In this document: positions 25,244 through 32,569 of the stretch, piece by piece
Layout: each line of letters begins with the position of its first letter
How positions within the stretch are numbered: the first letter of the stretch is position 1
NCBI GenBank assembly: GCA_024653345.1
Contig: JANLFV010000001.1
Location: 20,387 to 84,386, forward strand
Reading direction: 5' to 3'
DNA from: Candidatus Acetothermia bacterium
GTDB lineage: Bacteria; Bipolaricaulota; Bipolaricaulia; RBG-16-55-9; JANLFV01
Length of the DNA stretch: 64,000 nucleotides
Program-made: the position numbers and the translations under genes
Notes under the pieces: model-generated
What the model saw: the letters and a program-made list of their open reading frames with translations, nothing else
The model's database searches: none
What the model was told of the DNA's origin: nothing

Positions 25244-26344
25244 TCATTTCATGCTCAGGTATTCCGAGCTGAACTCTTCCCCGTTGATCCGACAGAGCCG
25301 GAAGCCTTGCGGGCTCCCATCGGGATTGGAGCCGTTCCAGTGGACCCCATCATCGCCCCACCAGCGGCCGGAGAGGGCACCGGTCACGATATTCGTGATC
25401 CCTGCTTCTCTAGTATAGGTCGCGTGCTCGTGGCCGGCCAGGGCGGCCTTGACATTGTAGCCCCGGACGAGCTCCAGGAGCTTATCGTAATTCCGGCAGA
25501 GGAAGAGCGGCTGGTGGGAGAAGAGGAGGATCGGCCGGTCTTTGGGCTGAAGGGCAAGGTCCTGCCCGAGCCAGGCCAACTCCTCTTCGCTCAGCCAATT
25601 AGTGGGGAGCGGCTCGGGCGAGTTCCCGTCCAGGACGATGAAGTGCCACTCCCCGAAGTCGAAGGAATACCACAGCGGGCCGAAGTGCTTTTGGTAAGCC
25701 CCTTTGTAATACTCTGGAAGGCTAGGGTCAAGGGCGCAGGCGCAGTCGTGGTTCCCGATGGCATGGAACAGCGGCGAGGCCAGGCCGCTTGTGGCCTCGC
25801 GGTAGAGCGTGAAGGCGGCCTCGACCTCTTCGAGGGTATCGGCCAGGTTCGTGTAGTAGCAGACATCGAAGACCAGATCGCCTGTGGAGACGACGAAGTC
25901 CGGCCCGAGCCCGTTGGCCCGGGCGACGAACTCCTCCACCGCGGTCTTGGCCTGAGGGATGATGTGGATATCAGTGACCTGGATGAAGGTAAATTCCTGG
26001 GCGATCGGGATCGGGTAGAGAGGGAAGTCGAGGCTCGTGCCCGTGGCCGCGAAGCGCGCCTCCTCGATATGGCGATAGAACTGGTCGGTCCACCAGCCGG
26101 AGGGGATGCTGACGAAGACAATCCTGCTCCCGGCGCCGAGGGCGAAGCTGAAGGACCCGTCAGCCGCGGTGGCGACGATCTCCTTGCCGTCACTTACCAG
26201 AACCCCTTCCAGGCCGCTCTCGCCGCTGTCGGGGACTCCGTTGAGATTGGCATCGTGGAAGACGGTGCCGGTGATGATATGCTCCGCTCCGGCAGTCCCC
26301 CCGACCAGGGCTAACAGGAGAGCCAAGATGAAGAGCTTGCGCAT
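25244..26344 (-). CDS. Secreted calcineurin-like phosphoesterase
   Basis: 366 residues. Signal peptide at 1-20; residues about 22-90 resemble a SdrD-B/metallophosphoesterase N-terminal beta domain (GTVFHDANLNGVPDSGESGL); then the metal-binding blocks FTFIQVTDIHI, FVVSTGDLVFD, FHAIGNHDCAC, LLFSHQPLF and ALAGHEHATY in order. A two-metal phosphatase or phosphodiesterase outside the membrane. ATG 26344 is chosen by GAGGAGGTGAG upstream and by the signal peptide; an upstream extension of 19 codons is not credible. Confidence 0.92.
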   Translation of the reverse strand: MRKLFILALLLALVGGTAGAEHIITGTVFHDANLNGVPDSGESGLEGVLVSDGKEIVATAADGSFSFALGAGSRIVFVSIPSGWWTDQFYRHIEEARFAATGTSLDFPLYPIPIAQEFTFIQVTDIHIIPQAKTAVEEFVARANGLGPDFVVSTGDLVFDVCYYTNLADTLEEVEAAFTLYREATSGLASPLFHAIGNHDCACALDPSLPEYYKGAYQKHFGPLWYSFDFGEWHFIVLDGNSPEPLPTNWLSEEELAWLGQDLALQPKDRPILLFSHQPLFLCRNYDKLLELVRGYNVKAALAGHEHATYTREAGITNIVTGALSGRWWGDDGVHWNGSNPDGSPQGFRLCRINGEEFSSEYLSMK

Positions 26345-26740
26345 TGAGCCGCTCACCTCCTCACTGGCACGATCATAGCCCCGCCAAGCAGGGCATGCCA
26401 AATCGAGTGAGTGTGAAACCTAGCTGCCCCAGAGAGCCACACCTGGCCGGCCGAGTTCCTCGCTGTTTGTAAGCCTTTTTCGCCGTCTCGGCCTTGGCCC
26501 GCTTCTTCCCGAGCTCAAGCCGGCTCCTCTGCTCAAGCTCCGATCGCGCTGAGCTTTGTCTCCCCTGACGCTGCTCTAGGATCACTGTTGCCAAGTATCG
26601 TCCGAACCGCCTGCTGAACCCCGCGGCCGGCGCCAGCAGCCCGCACCTAGCTGCCGACCAGAGAAGATGCTCCGTGCTCGCGTCGTTCTGGAATGCACTG
26701 GGGATCGATGCAAGCTGATCGAAGAGGTGGGGCCTTAATC
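26345..26740. other. Gene-free interval, possibly decayed coding sequence
   Basis: About 400 bp with no convincing gene. On the minus strand a 138-codon reading crosses it and contains a coding-looking charged patch (LELGKKRAKAETAKKAYK), but it has no ribosome site, starts inside the CAP gene and runs into the phosphoesterase signal. It may be a remnant of a lost gene. Nothing else recognised. Confidence 0.3.
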
Positions 26741-27388
26741 CTAGCCCTCCCCAGCTCCGAGGAGGCAGACATAGATCGTATGGACCCAACAGTAATGGCA
26801 GCGGACGAACGAGCAGGCGACCTCACTGTAGCTCGGGCTATTGAGGGCCGCATGAGCGGCGGGATACCACTCTCCGTCAGTCCAGTCCGCCAGGACATCC
26901 CGGCCGTCGTAGTAGCCGTCCCCGGCGGCCAGGAGTTCTGCCGCGGTCCCGTTGTAGCCCGCGAGCTTGAGCCGCTCGGGGAATGAGAGCTCATAGGGGC
27001 ACTGCTGGTTCTCCCAACACTTGTCGCTGCAGCCCTCCTCAGTCCGGCAGGCCTGGGCCCAGACCTGGGCGTGAAAGGCGGCCGCGATGTAGAGGTTCCC
27101 GTCCCACTCCAGTGGGGCGAGGCCCCTCTCGCGGCGGTAGCTATTGATCAGCTCGATGAGCGATTCTTCCTTGAAGCTCGGCTCGAGGAGCGAGCCGCTG
27201 ACCTGTGCCTCGGGTGCAGGACAAGGCGGGCATTCAGGGCACTCGCAGGTCGGGCAGGGGGGCGGCTCGGGGCAAACGGCAGATTCCCCTGAAGTTCCCA
27301 GCTCGCCCCGCCATCCCTGCAGGGACTCGCAGCCGGTGAGTCCGGCAAGGGACAACGCTAGGATAGCGAGGATGAAAACTCTCATCAT
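26741..27388 (-). CDS. CAP/SCP-domain lipoprotein
   Basis: 215 residues. Lipobox LAGLTGC puts the lipidated cysteine near residue 20. A Cys/Pro-rich linker follows (CPEPPPCPTCECPECPPCP), then a CAP domain: LIELINSYRRERGLAPLEWD, and near the end SYSEVACSFVRCHYCWVHTIYVC, the region that closes the family fold. Extra cysteines suggest disulfides in an oxidising envelope, in keeping with the DsbA-like protein at 61.2 kb. Bacterial CAP proteins have no agreed function. Confidence 0.85.
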   Translation of the reverse strand: MMRVFILAILALSLAGLTGCESLQGWRGELGTSGESAVCPEPPPCPTCECPECPPCPAPEAQVSGSLLEPSFKEESLIELINSYRRERGLAPLEWDGNLYIAAAFHAQVWAQACRTEEGCSDKCWENQQCPYELSFPERLKLAGYNGTAAELLAAGDGYYDGRDVLADWTDGEWYPAAHAALNSPSYSEVACSFVRCHYCWVHTIYVCLLGAGEG

Positions 27389-27686
27389 TCTGAGGCTAGC
27401 TCGCCCCAGGGGCTTTAGTGATCCCAGCAGTCACCTAAGCTCGGGGAAACCCCTCCGCCCGCGGCAAGGCCGTTGTCCGTCCAAGCGGGGCATAGGGCTC
27501 GAAAGGCAGGGCGGCCGGGCGAGCGCGCTCAGGGCCTCGCCTCGGCCCGATGGTGGGAACAGCCGGACCGCGGCTGAGCTGGGGTGGGCGCTCCCTCCTC
27601 CGGGGTCCACAGCCCCGCCCGACATGCATGGGTAATTGGCCTACGCTCTCCGCAGGCCAGGGACAGAGCGTGCCTCGAGCCGATCC
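27389..27686. other. GC-rich, hairpin-rich gene-free interval
   Basis: 298 bp without a credible gene. It holds several strong inverted repeats: GGGG-AAA-CCCC near 27444, a long imperfect stem around 27512-27545 (GGCCGGGCGAG with CTCGCCTCGGCC), AGCCG-5-CGGCT near 27562 and GGCCTACGC/GCAGGCC near 27638. This looks like structured RNA on one strand. I compared it by eye with RNase P RNA, tmRNA, SRP and 6S consensus motifs and found no match. Confidence 0.4.
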
Positions 27687-28301
27687 TCAAGCGAGCTCAA
27701 GCCAGCGGGGCAGCTCGCCCCGCAGGGCCCGGGGCGGGTCGACCGTGAGGTCGAGGACCGCCGAGCTCTGCCCGGAGAGCCTCTCGCGGCTGATGATGAT
27801 CAGGTCAACATCGGCAGCGAACCGGCCGATCACATCCTCGGGGGTCACCGCTGGCGGCTCGCCGCTCTTGTTGGCACTGGTCCCGAGGAGCGGCCTATCG
27901 GCGGCCGCGGCCAGCGCTCTGAAGGCCCGACTAGCGGGGACGCGAATCCCGACCTTCCCCGCACTGACCGCCCCGCGGGGGGCCTGAGGTGAAGCCTTCA
28001 GCAGCAGCGTATATGGCCCCGGCAGGAGGCGCGCGATCCAGCGCCGCTCGCGCTCCTCGAAGATGGCATACCGAGTCAGCTCCTGCAGATCGCCTAGATG
28101 GAGGGCCATCGGCTTCCCCCGCTCACGCCCCTTCAGGTGATAGAGCCGCTCGATCGCCTCCGGGTCGTCCGCAGCGCAGCCGAGGCCGTAGACCGTCTCC
28201 GTGGGAAAGATGAGCAGCCCGTGCCGACCGACCGCTTCAACCACAAGCTCCGCTTCCTCAGCCTCGAGCCGGTCGCGGACCTCGATGACCTTGGCGCTCA
28301 T
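27687..28301 (-). CDS. L-threonylcarbamoyladenylate synthase (Sua5/YciO/YrdC)
   Basis: 204 residues. It makes threonylcarbamoyl-AMP for the t6A37 modification of tRNAs that read ANN codons. Motifs: LLIFPTETVYGLGCAADD, LKGRERGKPMALHL (KxR..SxP-type site), LPGPYTLLLKAS, KVGIRVP and LLGTSANKSGEPP. It is the short, YrdC-like form lacking the Sua5 C-terminal domain. Its start overlaps the end of ychF (ATGA). Confidence 0.93.
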   Translation of the reverse strand: MSAKVIEVRDRLEAEEAELVVEAVGRHGLLIFPTETVYGLGCAADDPEAIERLYHLKGRERGKPMALHLGDLQELTRYAIFEERERRWIARLLPGPYTLLLKASPQAPRGAVSAGKVGIRVPASRAFRALAAAADRPLLGTSANKSGEPPAVTPEDVIGRFAADVDLIIISRERLSGQSSAVLDLTVDPPRALRGELPRWLELA

Positions 28302-29386
28302 GCGACGACGAAGTGGATTACATCTCCATCCTGAACTTGATAGTGCTCGCCGACCCGCTGGAGGAGCCCGGCCTCCTTCACAGCGTGGAGTGAGCCCTTG
28401 CCCAGCAACTGCTCGATCGGGACCACCTCGGCCTGGATGAACCTCTTCTCGAAGTCAGTGTGGATCTTCGCCCCGGCCTGGGGGGCCTTCGTTCCGCGCT
28501 TGACCGTCCAAGCCCGGACCTCCGGGCCGTCGGTGGTGAAGAAAGTGATAAGCTCGAGCAGCTGATAGCCGGCCCTGATCAGCCGCTCCAGGCCCGACTC
28601 CTCGATCTTCCACTCCCGCCGCCAGGTCGCGCGCTCGGCCTCGTCCTGAGAGGCCTCGACGATCTCCATCTCCAGCCGGCCGCGGATCGCGACATACCCC
28701 GCGCCCCGTTCGCGAGCCAAGGCAGCCACAGCTTGCGAATAGGTGTTCTCGTCCTCATCGCCCACGTTGGCCACGAACAGGACCGGCTTCTCGGTGAGAA
28801 GCCCCAGGCCTCGGAGCCTCGCCCGCTCCTCCTCGTCAAGTTCGAGCATCCGCACCGGCGTCCCCTGCCGCACGGCCTCGCGGACCCGCTCGAGGAGCTG
28901 CAGCTGCTTGCTCACCTCGCGTTCTCCCGCACGGGCCTTCGGCTGCAACTTATCCAGCGTGTTCTCCAACGTCTCGAGGTCCTTGAGTGCCAGCTCGAGC
29001 TCCACGACCTCGACATCGCGCTTCGGGTCGAGCGAGCCGTCCACATGGGGGACGAGGGGGTCCTCGAAGCAGCGGACGATGTGGGCGATGGCGTCGACAT
29101 TCCGGATCTCGGCCAGGAATTGGTTCCCTAGACCCTCGCCCTCGTGGGCGCCGCGGACCAGGCCGGCGATGTCCAGGAACTCCAGGGTGGTGGGGACCTT
29201 CTTCTTCTCAGGATAGAGCGCGGCGAGCCTCTCCAGCCGCTCATCGGGGACGGGGACGACGCCGATGTTCGTCTTGATCGTGGAGAAGGGGAAGCTCTCG
29301 ACCTTCGCCCCGGCAGCGGTGAGGGCGTTGAAGATCGTCGATTTCCCCACATTCGGCAGCCCGACGAGGCCGCAGTTGAATCCCAT
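28298..29386 (-). CDS. ychF: Ribosome-associated ATPase YchF (OLA1 family)
   Basis: 362 residues, full length. G1 VGLPNVGKSTIFNALT, the switch phrase FLDIAGLVRGAHEGEGLGNQFL, VANVGDE in place of the NKxD GTP motif (hence ATP preference in this family), and the C-terminal TGS domain ending GDVIHFVVA. Universal housekeeping protein that associates with ribosomes and responds to redox stress. First gene of the ychF-sua5 pair. Confidence 0.96.
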   Translation of the reverse strand: MGFNCGLVGLPNVGKSTIFNALTAAGAKVESFPFSTIKTNIGVVPVPDERLERLAALYPEKKKVPTTLEFLDIAGLVRGAHEGEGLGNQFLAEIRNVDAIAHIVRCFEDPLVPHVDGSLDPKRDVEVVELELALKDLETLENTLDKLQPKARAGEREVSKQLQLLERVREAVRQGTPVRMLELDEEERARLRGLGLLTEKPVLFVANVGDEDENTYSQAVAALARERGAGYVAIRGRLEMEIVEASQDEAERATWRREWKIEESGLERLIRAGYQLLELITFFTTDGPEVRAWTVKRGTKAPQAGAKIHTDFEKRFIQAEVVPIEQLLGKGSLHAVKEAGLLQRVGEHYQVQDGDVIHFVVA

Positions 29387-29426
29387 CCCAGGCGCGCTCC
29401 TGACGGTTCGCCCTACGGGCCCGGCT

Positions 29427-30299
29427 TCATCTCCCGAGGGCCTCTCGCGCTAGCTGCACCATCTCGCGGGGCGTGCGGCCGACGGGGACGCCCTTGGCCT
29501 CGAGCGCCTTCTTCTTGGCCTCGGCCGTCCCCTCGCCCCCGGAGATGATCGCCCCGGCATGGCCCATCCGCTTCCCCGGCGGGGCGGAGAAGCCCGCGAT
29601 GTAGGCGATCACCGGCTTGGACATCTTCTTGGAGATGAACTCCGCCGCCTCCTCCTCATCCCGTCCGCCGATCTCCCCGACGAGGATCACCAGCTCGGTC
29701 TGGGGGTCCTTCTCGAAGAGCTTGAGGATGTCGATGAACGAGCTGCCGACCACAGGGTCCCCGCCGATCCCCACGACGGTCGACTGGCCGAGCCCGGCCC
29801 GCGAGAGCTGGGCCGCGATCTCATAAGTCAGTGTCCCGGAGCGGGAGACGACCCCCACTGGGCCGGGACGGAAGACCTCGGCGGGCATGATCCCCACCTT
29901 CGCCTTCCCGGGGGAGATGAGGCCGGGGCAGTTCGGCCCGATCAGCCTCGTCTTCCGCAGCTGGAGCATGTGGTATACCCGCAGGACATCTTGCATGGGG
30001 ATCCGCTCGGTGATGCAGACTATGAGCTTAATCCCGGCATCGGCCTCCTCGATGATCGCGTCCGGAGCGAACGGTGCCGGGACGAAGACCGCTGCCGTGT
30101 CCGGATGGAAGCGGGCGACAGCCTCGGCAACGGAGTCCAAGATGGGGATGCCGTCTAGGCTCTGGCCCCCCTTCCCCGGCGTCACCCCGGCGACGACCTT
30201 CGTCCCGTATTCGGCCATCAGCCGGGTGTGGAAGCTCCCCTCCTTGCCCGTGATCCCCTGGACGACGACCTTGGTCCGCTCATCGATGAGAATGCTCAT
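29427..30299 (-). CDS. sucD: Succinyl-CoA ligase (ADP/GDP-forming) alpha subunit
   Basis: 290 residues. CoA-binding N-domain ([17 protein letters not shown]), [20 protein letters not shown], and the active-site histidine in [17 protein letters not shown], which carries phosphate in catalysis. The usual beta partner sucC, normally directly upstream, is absent: upstream lies a Tat-signal protein gene. Either sucC is elsewhere or the partner is an unusual beta subunit. No Shine-Dalgarno beyond GAGGAGGGTAG is needed to place ATG 30299. Confidence 0.94.
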   Translation of the reverse strand: MSILIDERTKVVVQGITGKEGSFHTRLMAEYGTKVVAGVTPGKGGQSLDGIPILDSVAEAVARFHPDTAAVFVPAPFAPDAIIEEADAGIKLIVCITERIPMQDVLRVYHMLQLRKTRLIGPNCPGLISPGKAKVGIMPAEVFRPGPVGVVSRSGTLTYEIAAQLSRAGLGQSTVVGIGGDPVVGSSFIDILKLFEKDPQTELVILVGEIGGRDEEEAAEFISKKMSKPVIAYIAGFSAPPGKRMGHAGAIISGGEGTAEAKKKALEAKGVPVGRTPREMVQLAREALGR

Positions 30300-30360
30300 C
30301 TACCCTCCTCGCCCGGAGTATAGCCTGGGGAGCTGGAGAGCCGCAACTCGGGGAGGAGGG

Positions 30361-30924
30361 CTAGAGCTTGCAGACCTGGGGGACCTCGAAGTTCTTGACC
30401 ACCAGCTTGTTCGCGGAGCAGATCTCGCCCCTGTCGGGCACAATCCCGCGAGCTTCGATGAGGATCTCCACGGCGAAGGCCATCCCGCTCAGCGACTTGA
30501 GCGTATTGCAGATGTAGGCGAAGTCGACGAGCACGTTCTCCTCACCCAGCGCGGAGATCCGACTCCCCTTGATCTGCTTGGAGATGTCCTCAGCCCGGGT
30601 GATGACAGGGATGAAGATCACCTCCTCCCGGCCGCGGAACCTCCGGGAGATAGCGCGGATGATCCGCACGGTCCGCTTGACCTGGATCAGTCGGCCCCGG
30701 GGCATCTCCACCTGGAGATCGAAGTAGACGGTGAACTTCCGCTCCGGGCGGCGGAGCTTGACGAGCGGGTCACCGATCTCGATCTGGAGCGGGCATTCTG
30801 CGGCGGAGATCTCCCCGATCGCCGGTTGGGCCAGCCCCGTCGAGCCCCGGATTGCGAGCGTCCCCGCGAGCAGGCTGAGGCCCTTGAGGAACTCTCGCCG
30901 ATCGAGTCCCCTGTCCTTGGACAT
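30361..30924 (-). CDS. Hypothetical Tat-exported protein
   Basis: 187 residues. DRREFLKGLSLLAGTLAI near the start is a twin-arginine signal. The mature part is rich in beta-strand pattern and has a spaced set of cysteines (AAECPLQ, YICNTL, GEICSANK, VCKL). No family recognised. ATG 30924 is chosen for the signal peptide and a GGGGGAA site; a 27-codon longer reading breaks the signal. A cofactor-binding exported protein is possible because Tat usually exports folded proteins. Confidence 0.65.
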   Translation of the reverse strand: MSKDRGLDRREFLKGLSLLAGTLAIRGSTGLAQPAIGEISAAECPLQIEIGDPLVKLRRPERKFTVYFDLQVEMPRGRLIQVKRTVRIIRAISRRFRGREEVIFIPVITRAEDISKQIKGSRISALGEENVLVDFAYICNTLKSLSGMAFAVEILIEARGIVPDRGEICSANKLVVKNFEVPQVCKL

Positions 30925-31052
30925 ACCACATTCCCCCTTCTCATTAGCCTTAGGCATAGGCGTTGATTCTAGGCTGAGGCTAAGGCCGCGCCGGCTAAGG
31001 CCCAAGGAAGGGAGAGAGCGGTGGAAGTGATCTCGATCACTTAGGGGGGTGA

Positions 31053-31092
31053 GTCTAGGGCGGCTGCCAAGGTGGGAGCAGCCGCCCTAGAC
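31053..31092 (-). terminator. 15-bp perfect hairpin at the 3' end of the tRNA-like RNA
   Basis: Bases 31053-31067 pair perfectly with 31078-31092 around a 10-nt loop. It abuts the last base of the cloverleaf at 31093. There is no U tract on either strand, so it may act as a terminator without U run or be a structural part of the RNA. Confidence 0.55.
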
Positions 31093-31238
31093 GGCTTGGC
31101 TCATACGGATTCGAACCGTGTCCGCTCTAGCTGCTGGGGAAAAATCCGCTGCTCCGGAGGCTGGGGAGAGCAGCGGCAAAACCCTGGCAGCCGGTGGGCT
31201 CTTCCCCCACCGCGGATGCACCATGCGCGAGCCAAGCC
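31093..31238 (-). ncRNA. tRNA-like structured RNA (cloverleaf with canonical T-arm), class unknown
   Basis: The minus strand folds into a cloverleaf. Closing stem of 11 bp (31238-31228 with 31103-31093); D-like arm CGC/GCG with an 11-nt loop containing GG (31227-31211); a 5-bp stem with a 7-nt loop GGAAGAG (31210-31194); a long variable-like arm (31192-31129) made of GGCTGC/GCAGCT, a U-rich internal loop and a perfect 9-bp stem; T-arm ACGG-TTCGAAT-CCGT (31119-31105). It is not a normal tRNA: U33 is missing, CCA is not encoded, U8/A9 are absent and it is 146 nt long. tmRNA is excluded (no TTCGAC 5' motif, no tag frame). The shape recalls bacterial Y RNAs, which mimic tRNA, but no Ro protein gene is near. 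Confidence 0.6.
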
Positions 31239-31384
31239 CTACAGGGGTGTGAGAAGGCCCTGATCTCCCATCTCTCAAACAGCAGTTCAAGCCACCAGCA
31301 TTTTACCGCCGGCCCGGGGCCGTCTGACACCGCCCTGGCATGGCCGGAAGGTTTGAGCTATTCTCGATCGAGAGAGGGGAGAGG
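31239..31384. other. Upstream region of the tRNA-like RNA and of the DUF501 gene
   Basis: No gene. On the minus strand TGTCAG, an 18-bp spacer and TAAAAT (about 31309-31304) could start the structured RNA some 60 nt ahead of the cloverleaf. Signal quality is modest. Confidence 0.3.
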
Positions 31385-31933
31385 ATGGGATCAGCATTGG
31401 ACGAGGAAGCCCTGCGTGTGATCCGGGCCCAACTCGGCCGCGAGCCGCACGGGGTGCTGGGGATCGAGCGGCGCTGCCGATGGGGCTACCCGCAAGTGAT
31501 CAAGGTCTACTCTCTATTTATGAGGGAGGGCTCAAAGATCGAGCCCTTCCCCACGCTCTTCTGGCTCACTTGCCCCTTCCTAATCGAGCAGTTGTCTGAT
31601 CTGGAAGGACGCGGCTACATCAAGGAGTTGGAGCGGCTCATCGCCGAGGACGGAGGACTGAGGGAGGAGTATCGCCGAGACCATCGGGACTACCTCGCCG
31701 AGCGCTGGGCCACTCTTAGCCCTGAGGACTGGGCCCTGGCGGAGCGGTTAGGCCTAGCTCGAGCGTTGAGGGAGCGCGGGATCGGCGGCATCGCCGACTG
31801 GGATAAGGTGAAGTGCCTCCACCTCCACTATGCCCACCACCTGGCAAGGGGGAGCGCCATCGGCCGCTGGATCGAAAAGCACTTCGCTCTCGAGGAATGC
31901 CCCGCAAGCCAGGTCCGCTGCGCCGGGCTCTAG
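31385..31933 (+). CDS. DUF501 domain protein
   Basis: 182 residues. PFPTLFWLTCPFLIEQLSDLE in the first half and KVKCLHLHYAHHLARGSAIG near the end are the two signatures of DUF501, found in actinobacteria and thermophilic phyla. Conserved cysteine and histidines suggest metal binding, but function is unknown. ATG 31385 follows GAGAGGGGAGAG; a 15-codon longer reading is less likely. Convergent with rbfA. Confidence 0.85.
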   Translation: MGSALDEEALRVIRAQLGREPHGVLGIERRCRWGYPQVIKVYSLFMREGSKIEPFPTLFWLTCPFLIEQLSDLEGRGYIKELERLIAEDGGLREEYRRDHRDYLAERWATLSPEDWALAERLGLARALRERGIGGIADWDKVKCLHLHYAHHLARGSAIGRWIEKHFALEECPASQVRCAGL

Positions 31934-31952
31934 CAGCCAGCGCTCTCTTGAG

Positions 31953-32282
31953 CTAATCGCCCTTCAACAACTCATCAATCCGCCGGGCCTGACGGAGCTC
32001 CTCGTCCTCCCTGAACTGCAGCTCCGGGGTGTAGCGGAGGTCGAGCCGCTTGGCGAGCTCGCTCCGGAAGAACCCGCGCTCCTCCTGGAAGAGGCGGAGG
32101 AGTTGATGGCCCTGCTCCTCTTCGAGAAAGTCGAGAAAGACCGTCGCCTGGTGTAGGTCCGAGGAGAGCCTGACCTTGGTGACGGTGACGAAGCTCATTC
32201 GCGGATCCCGAGCCTCGAACTCCAGAACCTCACTGAGCGTCCGCTTGATCTCCTCCTGCAGCCGCTCGCGGTGGTGGCCCAT
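31953..32282 (-). CDS. rbfA: Ribosome-binding factor A
   Basis: 109 residues, KH-type fold. RLQEEIKRTLSEVLEFEARDPR, then VTVTKVRLSSDLHQATVFL and FRSELAKRLDLRYTPELQF are the RbfA signatures. It helps mature the 5' end of 16S rRNA in the 30S subunit. Start overlaps the previous stop by 1 bp; third gene of the infB-ylxP-rbfA operon. Confidence 0.94.
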   Translation of the reverse strand: MGHHRERLQEEIKRTLSEVLEFEARDPRMSFVTVTKVRLSSDLHQATVFLDFLEEEQGHQLLRLFQEERGFFRSELAKRLDLRYTPELQFREDEELRQARRIDELLKGD

Positions 32283-32563
32283 TACAATAGCTCCAGCTCA
32301 TAATCCTCGACGAGGATCTCCGGCTCCCGGCTGAGCAGTTCCACCACCTTGACCAGGACGCGGTTGTTCAGCTCGCCATCGTTCGAGACGATCGCCACGC
32401 CCAGCTCAGCTCGCCGGCGGTCGTCGAGCGCCCCGACCTCGGCGATCGAGACGTTGAACTCTCGCTTGACCTTAGCGATCAGGCCCTTGACGATCGAGCG
32501 CTTATCCTTGAGCGACTGGGGTGCAGGGAGGCGGAGCTTGATGAGGATCTTCCCGACTCTCAT
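32282..32563 (-). CDS. DUF503 / YlxP-like protein
   Basis: 93 residues. KLRLPAPQSLKDKRSIVKGLIAKVKREF and VSIAEVGALDDRRRAELGVA match DUF503 (core SLKDKRSIVKGLI). It lies between infB and rbfA, the same place as ylxP in Firmicutes, where a role in ribosome maturation has been proposed. Start is 6 bp past infB. Confidence 0.9.
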   Translation of the reverse strand: MRVGKILIKLRLPAPQSLKDKRSIVKGLIAKVKREFNVSIAEVGALDDRRRAELGVAIVSNDGELNNRVLVKVVELLSREPEILVEDYELELL

Positions 32564-32569
32564 CGCGAT

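Noticed and set aside
25307..26314. 335-codon plus-strand frame opposite the phosphoesterase
   Set aside because: No start signal and no recognisable motif, while the minus strand shows all phosphoesterase metal motifs.
26373..26789. 138-codon minus-strand frame between the phosphoesterase and CAP genes
   Set aside because: No ribosome site, overlaps both neighbours, and composition is mixed; kept only as a note on possible decayed sequence.
31093..31238. tmRNA, ordinary tRNA or selenocysteine tRNA
   Set aside because: The T-arm and closing stem fit, but the length is 146 nt, U33 and CCA are missing, there is no TTCGAC-type 5' motif and no tag peptide frame. A cobalamin riboswitch was also considered because of GGTGCATCC but the GCCACTG box is absent.
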